Below are positions 25,533 through 33,205 of a stretch of DNA of 64,000 nucleotides, one piece after another. The translations under genes and the position numbers were made by a program. Each line of letters begins with the position of its first letter. The first letter of the stretch is position 1. Source of the stretch: Mycobacterium marseillense (GTDB taxonomy: Bacteria; Actinomycetota; Actinomycetes; Mycobacteriales; Mycobacteriaceae); assembly GCF_010731675.1 (NCBI RefSeq), contig NZ_AP022584.1:310001-374000 (forward strand), read 5' to 3'. The notes under the pieces were generated by a model that was not told where the DNA came from, did not search any database, and was given only the letters and a program-made list of their open reading frames with translations.

Positions 25533-25561
25533 GAAGACATTGTGCCCATTGCCGCCATCGG

Positions 25562-26692
25562 TTACGCGCGGTCGGCGTCGGTGAAACGGATGACGCCGCG
25601 AATGTTGCGCCCCTCGAGCATGTCGCGGTAGCCGTCGTTGATCTGCTCGAGGGTGTACTCGCGCGTGACCATGTCGTCGAGGTTGAGCTGTCCCAGCGTG
25701 TACATCTCGAGGATCGCCGGAATGTCGTACTGGGGATTGCCGCCACCAAAAATGCTGCCCTGCAAGCTCTTCTGCAGCAGCGAGAGTCCCGCAAGGTTGA
25801 GGGTGACCTCGTTGGCCTGCACGCTGGCCATGCCGGTGAGGCAGCACACCCCGCCCTTGGCCGTCAGCCCCATCCACGACTCGACGTCTTTGCCTTCCAC
25901 GTGGCCCACGGTGACGATCACCTTGTGGCACATCATGCCTCGGGTCGCCTCGGCGATGCCGGCCGCGGCGCTGCCCACGTCGGCGAAAGAAGCTGTGGCG
26001 CCGAACTTGAGCGCCTGCTCGCGCTTCCATTCGTAGGGGTCGACGGCGAAGATGCGTCGGGCCCCGGCGATGCGGGCGCCCTGCAGCGCGGCGACGCCGA
26101 CGCCGCCGATGCCGATGACGGCGACATCCTCGCCCGGCGCGACCGCCGCGCTGCGTACCGCCGAGCCGTAGCCGGTGGTCACCCCGCAGCCCACCAGGCA
26201 GGCCACGTCGAACGGGATCGCGGGGTCGATCTTGACCACCGAGGTCTGGTGCACCACCACATAGGGCGCGAACGTGCCCAGCAGTGACATCGGGATGACG
26301 TCGCGGCCCCGCGCGGTGACGCGAAACGATCCGTCGGAGACCGATTGGCCCGACAGCAGGCCCATGCCCAGGTCGCACAGGTTGCGCAGCCCTGTCTGGC
26401 ACGGCGTGCACTTGCCGCAGGACGGGATGAACGACATGACCACGTGATCGCCGACGGCCAGGTGCTCGACACCATCGCCGACCTCGGTGATGATGCCGGC
26501 GCCCTCGTGGCCGCCCAGCACCGGGAAGCTGGGGATGGGAAAGTCACCGGTCAGCAGGTGGTGGTCGGAGTGGCACAGGCCAGCCGTCTCCAACTGCACC
26601 GTCACCTCGCCGTGGCGGGGTTCGCCGATCTCGATCTCGTCGATCACCCAGGGTTCGTTGAGGTCCCAGACCAGGGCGCCTTTGGTTTTCAA
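25562..26692 (-). CDS. Zinc-dependent class III-like alcohol dehydrogenase
   Basis: 376 aa, medium-chain Zn ADH (mycobacterial AdhD/NDMA-dependent-like group). The catalytic zinc ligands are in GLCHSDHH (Cys near 40) and GGHEGAG, the structural zinc cysteines in PSCGKCTPCQTGLRNLC, and the NAD fold GIGGVGVAALQG. It interconverts an alcohol and aldehyde/ketone in the cytoplasm. A TTG start is called because AGGAGG lies 8 nt upstream and no better start exists. Divergent from the thiolase gene across a spacer with a candidate operator; joint oxidation/thiolysis of a lipid-like substrate is inference. Confidence 0.92.
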   Translation of the reverse strand: MKTKGALVWDLNEPWVIDEIEIGEPRHGEVTVQLETAGLCHSDHHLLTGDFPIPSFPVLGGHEGAGIITEVGDGVEHLAVGDHVVMSFIPSCGKCTPCQTGLRNLCDLGMGLLSGQSVSDGSFRVTARGRDVIPMSLLGTFAPYVVVHQTSVVKIDPAIPFDVACLVGCGVTTGYGSAVRSAAVAPGEDVAVIGIGGVGVAALQGARIAGARRIFAVDPYEWKREQALKFGATASFADVGSAAAGIAEATRGMMCHKVIVTVGHVEGKDVESWMGLTAKGGVCCLTGMASVQANEVTLNLAGLSLLQKSLQGSIFGGGNPQYDIPAILEMYTLGQLNLDDMVTREYTLEQINDGYRDMLEGRNIRGVIRFTDADRA

Positions 26693-26770
26693 CGGGGAGG
26701 CCTCCTGAAACGTGTACTAACCGCTTAATTGTTAGCGCGGTCACAGACCGGCCCCCACCGAACTTAGACC

Positions 26771-26793
26771 AATACTATTGTCTATACAGTATT
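26771..26793. promoter_or_regulatory. Candidate operator between adh and thiolase
   Basis: AATACT and AGTATT are perfect inverted half-sites 11 nt apart in the 152-bp divergent spacer. Read on the minus strand the site begins ATACTGTATAG, close to ATACTGTGTAG in the palindrome at 33917-33935. Confidence 0.4.
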
Positions 26794-26844
26794 TGAAACG
26801 ATTCGCCGCGACTGAACGCCGCCAGACCGCTCGAGGTGCAGAAC

Positions 26845-28020
26845 ATGGGTACACCCGTAATCGTCGGAGCCGTTCGAACGGCGATCGGCCGTTCCTTCAA
26901 GGGAACGCTCGTCAACACGCCGCCCGAGACGCTGATCACCGCGGTGCTTCCCGAGGTGGTGCGCCGCTCCGGTGTCGACCCGGCCGCCATCGACGACATC
27001 ATCTTCGCCGAATCTCATTACGGCGGTGGCGATCTGGCGCGCTATGCGGCCACGGCGACGGGCCTCGAGCACGTCCCCGGCCAATCGGTCAACCGGCACT
27101 GCGCGGGCAGCCTCACCGCGATCGGCAACGCGGCGGCGCAGATCGGCTCCGGCATGGAGCGGGTGCTGATCGCCGGCGGCGTGCAGTCGCTGTCGATGAC
27201 GCCGCTGACCAACTGGCGGATCCCCGGGCCCGAGCTGAAGTTCGAGGAGCGCTGGATGCCACCCACGCACGTCGAGACGCCCGACGCGCCGGCGAAGGAC
27301 ATGTCGATCACCGTCGGCTGGAACACCGCACAGACGGTGGGCATCACGCGCGAGGAAATGGACGCCTGGGCTGCCCGCTCGCACCAGCGCGCCGTCGCGG
27401 CCCAGGATGCGGGCAAGTTCGTCGACGAGATCCTGCCGCTGAAGATCTCCCAGGCGGACGGCTCGGTCATCGAGTTCGCCGTCGACGAGCACCCCCGCCG
27501 CGACACCACCGTCGAAAAGCTCGCCGGGCTCAAGGTGTTGCACCCCGAGATCGAGGGCTTCTCGATCACGGCGGGCAACAGCAGCGGCACCAACGACGCC
27601 GCGGCCGCGGTCGCGCTGGTGGACCGCGAGTACGCCGACGCCGAAAAGCTCAACGTGATGGGCACGGTCAGGGCGTGGGCCGCCGCGGGCGTGCCGCCGC
27701 GGGACTGCGGTCTGGGTGCGGTCAAGGTCATCGGCAAGGCGCTGCAGCGCGCCGGGTTGTCCCCCGGCGACGTGGCGCTGTGGGAGATCAACGAGGCGTT
27801 CGCGTCCGTGCCGATCGCGGCGTGCCGCGAATACGGCCTCGACGAGGAGAAGGTGAACTTCTCCGGCAGCGGCTGCAGCCTCGGCCACCCCATCGCGGCC
27901 TCCGGGGCGCGCATGGTGACCACGCTGGCCTACGAGCTGGCCCGTCGCGGCGGCGGCATCGGCGTCGCGGCGATGTGTGCCGGCGGCGGCCAGGGCGGCG
28001 CTGTGGTCATCGAGGTCTAG
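26845..28020 (+). CDS. Thiolase (acetyl-CoA acyltransferase family)
   Basis: 391 aa, thiolase fold. The acyl-accepting Cys is in NRHCAGSLTAI (~ residue 88), the NEAFA block is at ~315, catalytic His in GHPIAASGAR at ~350 and the second Cys in CAGGGQG at ~381. It cleaves 3-ketoacyl-CoA with CoA or runs the reverse condensation. ATG 26845 has GAGGT 7 nt before it; a GTG at 26836 overlaps that ribosome site and is less likely. Its stop codon is followed at once by the 3 x 56 bp tandem repeat. Divergent from Zn-ADH. Confidence 0.92.
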   Translation: MGTPVIVGAVRTAIGRSFKGTLVNTPPETLITAVLPEVVRRSGVDPAAIDDIIFAESHYGGGDLARYAATATGLEHVPGQSVNRHCAGSLTAIGNAAAQIGSGMERVLIAGGVQSLSMTPLTNWRIPGPELKFEERWMPPTHVETPDAPAKDMSITVGWNTAQTVGITREEMDAWAARSHQRAVAAQDAGKFVDEILPLKISQADGSVIEFAVDEHPRRDTTVEKLAGLKVLHPEIEGFSITAGNSSGTNDAAAAVALVDREYADAEKLNVMGTVRAWAAAGVPPRDCGLGAVKVIGKALQRAGLSPGDVALWEINEAFASVPIAACREYGLDEEKVNFSGSGCSLGHPIAASGARMVTTLAYELARRGGGIGVAAMCAGGGQGGAVVIEV

Positions 28021-28188
28021 CGGCGATCGCGAGGGCAGCGAAGCTGGGCGAAGCGGGTCGCCGCCATCAGGTCTAGCGGCGATCGCGAGGGCAGCGAAGC
28101 TGGGCGAAGCGGGTCGCCGCCATCAGGTCTAGCGGCGATCGCGAGGGCAGCGAAGCTGGGCGAAGCGGGTCGCCGCCATCAGGTCTAG
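28021..28188. repeat. 3 x 56-bp perfect tandem repeat (MIRU/VNTR-like)
   Basis: Three identical 56-bp units start at 28021, 28077 and 28133. Each ends CATCAGGTCTAG, and the GTCTAG that carries the thiolase stop codon precedes the first unit, so duplication began at the gene end. Units contain TCGCCGC...GCGGCGA complementary ends that can fold across unit junctions. The array fills the space between two convergent genes. Confidence 0.92.
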
Positions 28189-28193
28189 CGGCG

Positions 28194-28820
28194 TCAGTTA
28201 CAGAACGTGTAGCCGATGAACTGGGTGCCGCGCGTGTCGCCGCTGGCGTAGTTGGCGAAGTGCACCGCCGGTTTTCCGTCGTACTGGGTGTTCATCGGCT
28301 GAACGGTCGGTGGTGGAACGTCTTTGGGGAACGCCAGGATCATGTCGGCGAAGATCTCCAGCCCGACCTGGCAGATGGCTTCGCGCCGCGGCGGCTGCGG
28401 ATTCCATGCGTGCACGACGACCGGCTCGGTCAGCTGAGTTCCGGTCGCGCAGTTCGGGTCGCAGAGCTTGAACACGGCGGTGCCGGTCCCGTCGGCGCCC
28501 TGCGGCCCCCAGGAGTTCCACGACATGTCCTGCAGCGCAACGGCTACGCTGGCGCACCCGAGAACGTTGAGTTTCTTGGGACGCGCGACCGGCGGGACGG
28601 ATGGGTTGTAGCAGCCCGGGATGGCGAAGCTCTCCGGCGCCGCCGGCGGTGGGCTCGTCGGACCCGTCGCGCTGTGATTGTCTCCGGTTAGCCGCACCCC
28701 CACGAAGGCCACTGCCCCGACCAGGACGACCGCCACGATGCCGATCGCGATCCAGCGCCCCCGCGAGCTGTGCCGCAACCGCCTCGATGATCCGACGTTG
28801 GCCTTGCCGCTCACGTCCAC
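28194..28820 (-). CDS. Membrane-anchored exported protein, unknown function
   Basis: 208 aa. A basic cytoplasmic N-terminus (~1-22) precedes one transmembrane helix (~23-43, WIAIGIVAVVLVGAVAFVGV) and a Pro-rich tether (TGPTSPPPAAPE). The exported domain of ~145 residues has about six cysteines (PGCYN, LGCAS, KLCDPNC, AICQV, TFCN), suggesting three disulfides. No family recognised. GTG start. It converges with the thiolase across the tandem repeat and is divergent from the CysQ-like gene. Confidence 0.72.
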   Translation of the reverse strand: MDVSGKANVGSSRRLRHSSRGRWIAIGIVAVVLVGAVAFVGVRLTGDNHSATGPTSPPPAAPESFAIPGCYNPSVPPVARPKKLNVLGCASVAVALQDMSWNSWGPQGADGTGTAVFKLCDPNCATGTQLTEPVVVHAWNPQPPRREAICQVGLEIFADMILAFPKDVPPPTVQPMNTQYDGKPAVHFANYASGDTRGTQFIGYTFCN

Positions 28821-28880
28821 CAGATTACGGACGAATTTCTCGTCGGGGGGGGTGGTGCCCCGCCGCAGCTTCTCAGGGTA

Positions 28881-28903
28881 AAGTTGGTCATCACTGCCAA
28901 CTT
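28881..28903. promoter_or_regulatory. Candidate operator upstream of cysQ-like gene
   Basis: AAGTTGG and CCAACTT are perfect inverted arms around a 9-nt centre, 25 bp before the CysQ-like ATG and in the divergent spacer with the exported-protein gene. Size and position fit a repressor site. Confidence 0.42.
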
Positions 28904-28927
28904 ATTAAGGATTCCGTGGAGACGCCG

Positions 28928-29656
28928 ATGAATGACCATGATCTGGCCGCGCGGCTGGCCACCGACGCCGGTCAGCTGTTGCTCGGGGTCCGGCAAGACT
29001 TCGCCGACGCGGAAGCGAGCGAACGGAAAGCGGCGGGGGACAAGCGATCCCACGACTTTCTGATGGCGGCGCTCACCGCGGAGCGCCCCGGTGACGCGGT
29101 GCTGTCCGAGGAGGGCGCCGACAACCCGGTGCGGTTGAGCTCCGAGCGGGTCTGGATCGTCGACCCGCTGGACGGGACGCGGGAATTCTCCGAGCTCGGA
29201 CGTGACGACTGGGCGGTGCACGTCGCCCTGTGGGAGGCCGGCGAGCTGGTCGCCGGCGCCGTCGCCCTGCCGGCGCAGGGCATCACGTTTGCCACTCCCG
29301 ACATCGCCTCGCCGCCCGCGGCGCCGGGCAAGCCGCGCATCGTGGTCTCGCGCACCCGCCCGCCCGCCATCGCGCTGAACGTCCGGGACGCCTTAGACGG
29401 TGTGCTGGTGGAAATGGGTTCGGCCGGCGCCAAGGTGGCCTCGATCGTCCAGGGCTTGTCCGATGTGTACGTGCACGCCGGCGGGCAATACGAATGGGAC
29501 TCCGCGGCCCCGGTGGCGGTGGCCCGCGCCGCCGGGCTGCACACCTCCCGCATCGACGGATCCGCCCTGGCCTACAACCAGCCCGACCCGAAGCTGCCGG
29601 ATCTCGTGGTGTGCCGTCCCGAACTCGCGGAAGCCGTACTCGCGGTTACTCGCTGA
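28928..29656 (+). CDS. cysQ: CysQ-like 3'(2'),5'-bisphosphate nucleotidase (inositol monophosphatase family)
   Basis: 242 aa. Metal-binding motifs of the Li+-sensitive phosphatase superfamily are visible: LSEEG (Glu ~61), WIVDPLDGTREF (~79-90) and GGQYEWDSAAPVAVA (~188-202). Close in pattern to mycobacterial CysQ, which removes the 3'-phosphate of PAP(S) and also acts on inositol-1-phosphate. It could be a CysQ paralogue rather than the Rv2131c orthologue. ATG 28928 has GGAG upstream; GTG 28916 is an alternative. A sulfotransferase, whose by-product is PAP, lies 1 kb away. Confidence 0.82.
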   Translation: MNDHDLAARLATDAGQLLLGVRQDFADAEASERKAAGDKRSHDFLMAALTAERPGDAVLSEEGADNPVRLSSERVWIVDPLDGTREFSELGRDDWAVHVALWEAGELVAGAVALPAQGITFATPDIASPPAAPGKPRIVVSRTRPPAIALNVRDALDGVLVEMGSAGAKVASIVQGLSDVYVHAGGQYEWDSAAPVAVARAAGLHTSRIDGSALAYNQPDPKLPDLVVCRPELAEAVLAVTR

Positions 29657-29668
29657 CAGCTGTGTGTG

Positions 29669-29705
29669 CCGCCGCATGAGGCCTTGACTCATCCTCATGA
29701 GGCGG
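29669..29705 (+). terminator. Imperfect hairpin after cysQ-like gene
   Basis: ATGAGG/CCTCAT form a 6-bp stem around 11 nt, extended by CCGCC/GGCGG beyond a 2-bp mismatch. It starts 12 bp after the CysQ-like stop and lacks a T-run. Confidence 0.45.
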
Positions 29706-29738
29706 CGACAATCAGATCTTACATCATTTGTAACGCTG

Positions 29739-29744
29739 TATAAT
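29739..29744 (+). promoter_or_regulatory. -10 element with overlapping CTGTAT motif
   Basis: TATAAT, a consensus -10, lies within ACGCTGTATAAT. The ACGCTGTAT core is also found over the -10 of the DUF1214 gene at ~31975-31984. TTACA and TGTAA inverted arms lie just upstream. Confidence 0.5.
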
Positions 29745-29764
29745 TCCTTTCGGGAAATGGATCA

Positions 29765-30679
29765 GTGACTGATCTCCAAGTGCGCCGGCCCAAGTTCGAT
29801 TTCACGGATGATGTTCCGTGGGTGTGGCACCCGCAGAATCCCGCGTTCTCCTTCTTCATGAACGCGACGTCGATCATCGCGATCGGTTTCGAGCAGATGC
29901 TCGTGGCGGCCGTGCAGGAGGCCAAGCCGGGCATGACCGGCACCGAGGTGGCGGCCGAGGCCACGGCCTTCCTGCGGCAGGAGGCCCAGCACTCCAGCTC
30001 GCACCGCAAGCATGTGAACGCCCTCATCAAGCACTACCCGGGGCTGCAGGAGACGTTCGACGACGCGATGGCGTGCTTCGAAGGTCTCACCGACACCGAA
30101 CCACTCGAATTCCGCCTGGCATACATCGCCGACCTGGAAGCGACGTTCACGCCGTCGTTCAAGCTGATGCTCGACAACGAGGCGACGCTGTTCCGTCCGG
30201 GCGATGATCGCGTCGCGTCGCTGTTCTTGTGGCACTTCGTCGAAGAGGTCGAGCACCGCAGCTCGGCGCTGCGGATCTACGACGCGGTGGTGGGCGACAG
30301 CTGGTACCGCATCCGGGCCCTGCCCGCGGTCGTGCGGCACCTGCTGCGCGTCATGTCGGTGATCGCCGACGGCGTGAACGCCCATGTGCCCCTGGCGGAT
30401 CGGAGAGTCGACGCGCGAACGTTGCTGCCCGCCTACGGTGCCGCGCACAACATCAAACGCAAACTTGCCCCGGGCAGCCACCGCCACGACGTGCCGTCGG
30501 CCTTCGCCGCCGTGCCCCGCAAGCAGATACTCGTGGCCGCCGGACGGGTGCTCCTGAGCCAAACCCCGTTCCACAAGCCGGAACACGAGCCCTTGCCACG
30601 CTTCGCCGATCGCTGGTTCCGGCGCTGGGACGACGGCGGCGACGTCACCCGCTGGTACACCTCCGCCGCGACCGGCTAG
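29765..30679 (+). CDS. PF10118-type metal-dependent hydrolase (ferritin-like fold)
   Basis: 304 aa, mostly helical. Two Glu/His helices suggest a carboxylate-bridged metal site: FLRQEAQHSSSH (~75-86) and WHFVEEVEHRSSAL (~156-169), with Glu and His spaced as in ferritin-like di-iron proteins. The family is called metal-dependent hydrolase, but its chemistry is not established. GTG start; GGGAAATGGA gives a weak ribosome site. Promoter motif resembles that of the DUF1214 gene, suggesting a common regulator. Convergent with the sulfotransferase at 1 bp distance. Confidence 0.83.
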   Translation: MTDLQVRRPKFDFTDDVPWVWHPQNPAFSFFMNATSIIAIGFEQMLVAAVQEAKPGMTGTEVAAEATAFLRQEAQHSSSHRKHVNALIKHYPGLQETFDDAMACFEGLTDTEPLEFRLAYIADLEATFTPSFKLMLDNEATLFRPGDDRVASLFLWHFVEEVEHRSSALRIYDAVVGDSWYRIRALPAVVRHLLRVMSVIADGVNAHVPLADRRVDARTLLPAYGAAHNIKRKLAPGSHRHDVPSAFAAVPRKQILVAAGRVLLSQTPFHKPEHEPLPRFADRWFRRWDDGGDVTRWYTSAATG

Positions 30680-30680
30680 G

Positions 30681-31931
30681 TCAGGGCGACGTCGCCGGCG
30701 TGACGAATCGCTCCACGTAGGGGGCGAACCGCTGGCGCAGGTCGTCCTTGTCCAGGCCCAAGTCTTCGGCGTGGTACTCGACGCTACCCAGTCGTCCGCG
30801 CTGGTGGCCGGCCAGATACGCCGCCACGGCCTCCCGCGACTCCGCCGACGGGCGGTAGCCCGCCACAGCCCAGACCCGCTGCACCATCGCGAGGTCGTCG
30901 GCCATGAACTCGTCGAAGCGCACGTCGATGGTGCGGTCGGCGGGCAGCCGGTCGTGATCGCGCAGGCACGCGCTGAGCAGCTCGTCGATCCGCGTAATCC
31001 AATACTCCGCCACCGTTTTCACGTCGACCTCATCGACGCTCATTCGCATCGTGTAGGTCATCATCGTGGCCATCGAGACCGCCACATCGACGGGATCGCG
31101 GTGCGTGACGATGAACGTCGCGTCGGGAAAGACATTGAGAATCGGGACGAACTGCTCGAGGTGCTGGGGCGACTTGAGCACCCAGCGCCGGTCGTAGCCG
31201 TCTTGGTGCTGCAGCACCTGCAGCATCATGCGCAGGAATTGGTAGCCGGGAGTCTGGTCGTGGTCGCGCAGGTAATCCGACCAGCGGGGCAGGTGGGTGA
31301 GCGTGGTGAAAAAGCCGCTGGAGAAATCCTGGACCATCAGCCCGATGTCCTCGTGGATGTGGTCGATCGTCATCTCGTGCATCAGCGTGAAGTACGGCAT
31401 CAGCGTGTTGGAGATGTTGAGGGCGTCACCGGTGCGCTGGCGGCGGGGCTCGATGGTGCCCTCTTCTCCCGGCGCGGGCAGCGGTTCCTGGGCCTCCCAG
31501 TAGGGCAGGGACCGTAGCGCCGGGTCGGCCGCGAGCAGGCTGTGTAGGTGAGTGGTGCCGGTGCGCGGCAGGCCCGCGATGACCATCGGCGCCGCGATGT
31601 CGATGTCGAAGATCTCGGGGTGGCGCTTGAGGTGGTCGATGACGCGCAGCCGGCCCTTGAGGAACGTCAGCATCAGCGAGAACGCGTACGTGCGGCCGAA
31701 CGCCGTCATGTGTGGCAGTTCGCCGAAGGCCTCCAGCAGCACGGCCATCCGCTCGCGGTAGTCCTGGTCGCCGAAATCGGTCAAACCCGTTTGGGCAGAG
31801 GCCTGTTCGTGCAGGGCTTCGGTGGTCAGCGGGCAGTAGTCGGCCATCGCGGCCATGCCGTCGATGATCAGCTGGGCCTCGGGCGTGAACGTCGGCCTGG
31901 CCAGGTCGGTGATGTGAATGGCGTCGGTCAC
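30681..31931 (-). CDS. PAPS-dependent sulfotransferase family protein
   Basis: 416 aa, actinobacterial PF13469-like sulfotransferase. The 5'-phosphosulfate-binding loop GLPRTGTTHLHSLLA lies at ~115-129 and the 3'-phosphate-binding segment VTHRDPVDVAVSMATM at ~283-298. It would transfer sulfate from PAPS to a lipid or other acceptor, releasing PAP. Acceptor unknown. No signal or TM segment. Divergent from the DUF1214 gene with 62 bp between starts, and near a CysQ-like PAP phosphatase that could clear the product. Confidence 0.87.
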   Translation of the reverse strand: MTDAIHITDLARPTFTPEAQLIIDGMAAMADYCPLTTEALHEQASAQTGLTDFGDQDYRERMAVLLEAFGELPHMTAFGRTYAFSLMLTFLKGRLRVIDHLKRHPEIFDIDIAAPMVIAGLPRTGTTHLHSLLAADPALRSLPYWEAQEPLPAPGEEGTIEPRRQRTGDALNISNTLMPYFTLMHEMTIDHIHEDIGLMVQDFSSGFFTTLTHLPRWSDYLRDHDQTPGYQFLRMMLQVLQHQDGYDRRWVLKSPQHLEQFVPILNVFPDATFIVTHRDPVDVAVSMATMMTYTMRMSVDEVDVKTVAEYWITRIDELLSACLRDHDRLPADRTIDVRFDEFMADDLAMVQRVWAVAGYRPSAESREAVAAYLAGHQRGRLGSVEYHAEDLGLDKDDLRQRFAPYVERFVTPATSP

Positions 31932-31972
31932 GTTCGGACCCTACCGTCGGCGTTACACATTTTACAAGAGAC

Positions 31973-31985
31973 GATACGCTGTATC
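31973..31985. promoter_or_regulatory. Operator-like palindrome over a leaderless promoter
   Basis: GATACGCTGTATC is a perfect 5+3+5 inverted repeat. It overlaps the -10 TATCAT (31982-31987), which stands 6 nt before the ATG at 31994. A bound repressor would block the leaderless DUF1214 promoter and probably the divergent sulfotransferase promoter. Confidence 0.55.
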
Positions 31986-31993
31986 ATATTGCG

Positions 31994-33142
31994 ATGACCA
32001 CCTCCCCGGCCTCCGCCGCATGGCGCGAACTGCTCACCGCCTTCGCCGATTTCGAGAACCTGTTCCTCGATGGGCCCAAGGCGGTCCGCGGCGAGTTGGC
32101 CGTCGCCGAGGGCTATCAGTTCCTCGCCACCATGCTGGGACTGTCGTTGGACGTGACGCTGTTCAGCGACCCGGTGGCGCCGCGATTCCTCGATCTGCTG
32201 ACGCCGTTTCGCCACGACCGACGTTGGGGTGGGGACAACTCGGACGCGTACTACAGCTACGCCGTGGTCGACCCGCACCGCACCTACCGCGTCAGCGGCA
32301 CCCCGAACGGCAGCGCCATGTACTCGGTGGCCGTCTACAACGAACCCGAGCCGGGAGCGTGGCCCAACCGCACCCTCGGCGTGCTGTACGACGAGGACAT
32401 GCCGCTCGACGACGACGGCCGCTTCTCCTGCGTGCTGGGCGCGTCTCGGCCCGTCGGCTACGACGGCCCGTTCATCGACCTCGGCGATGACGGGCACGGG
32501 GTGCTCACCCGTGACTACCACGAGGATCCCGCGCGCAGCCGGCGGGTGGACTGGGCGATCGAGGTCATCGATCACGGTGGCCGGCCCGTTGCTCCGGCGA
32601 AAACCGAAGAGTCCGTGGCGCACTCGCTGCGGTCGGCGCTGCGCTACGCCCAGGACATGTTCGCCCTCGTGCCGCTCGTGCTGCAGGAGCGCAAGCCGGC
32701 GGAACTGGCCGACGGGCAGAATCTGTTCCACAACACGTTCGCGCCCCCCTATCGCGCCGGCGGCGCGACGCATGGCTACTCGATGCAGAACGCGGTCTAC
32801 AGCCTGGGCGCCTACTCGCTGGAGCCTGGCGAGGCGCTGGTGATCACGACGCGTCATCCGCGGTGCCGGTTCTGGAACCTGACGGTGTGGAACCAGTACA
32901 TGGCCGCGACCGACCTCGAATATGGCCGTGCCGGAATCAATTCCGGCTTGGCGGCCGCCAACAGCGACGGCACCGTCACCATCGTGATCAGCCGCGAGGC
33001 ACTCGGGCATCCCAATGCCATCTCCACCAAGGACCACCCGGAGGGGTTGCTGTCGTTCCGCTGGTTTCACGCCGACGAGCTGCCCGAGCAGCCGGAGACG
33101 GCCGTCGTCGCCGCGGCCGACGCGCCGCGGCAGCTGACCTAG
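31994..33142 (+). CDS. DUF1214-domain protein
   Basis: 382 aa. The C-terminal third has the DUF1214 pattern (GYSMQNAVYSLGAYSLEPGEAL, RFWNLTVWNQYM, VTIVISREALGHPN, LLSFRWFHAD). The N-terminal ~200 residues are alpha/beta with a helical start. No signal peptide. Function is not established for this family; in mycobacteria such genes often neighbour steroid or lipid enzymes. Leaderless start. Its neighbours suggest one regulon with the sulfotransferase and the PF10118 gene. Ends at a perfect 21-bp inverted repeat. Confidence 0.83.
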   Translation: MTTSPASAAWRELLTAFADFENLFLDGPKAVRGELAVAEGYQFLATMLGLSLDVTLFSDPVAPRFLDLLTPFRHDRRWGGDNSDAYYSYAVVDPHRTYRVSGTPNGSAMYSVAVYNEPEPGAWPNRTLGVLYDEDMPLDDDGRFSCVLGASRPVGYDGPFIDLGDDGHGVLTRDYHEDPARSRRVDWAIEVIDHGGRPVAPAKTEESVAHSLRSALRYAQDMFALVPLVLQERKPAELADGQNLFHNTFAPPYRAGGATHGYSMQNAVYSLGAYSLEPGEALVITTRHPRCRFWNLTVWNQYMAATDLEYGRAGINSGLAAANSDGTVTIVISREALGHPNAISTKDHPEGLLSFRWFHADELPEQPETAVVAAADAPRQLT

Positions 33143-33147
33143 CCTGC

Positions 33148-33205
33148 CGAGCAGACGCAGAATCGCACTAAGTTCGGCGACTTCGTGCGATTCTGCGTCT
33201 GCTCG
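33148..33205. terminator. Large perfect inverted repeat between convergent genes
   Basis: Perfect 21-bp arms at 33148-33168 and 33185-33205 (core CAGACGCAGAATCGCAC) enclose 16 nt. It begins 6 bp after the DUF1214 stop, and its right arm encodes the last residues of the TetR gene, whose stop codon lies at the loop edge. Probably a two-way terminator without a T-run. Confidence 0.75.
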
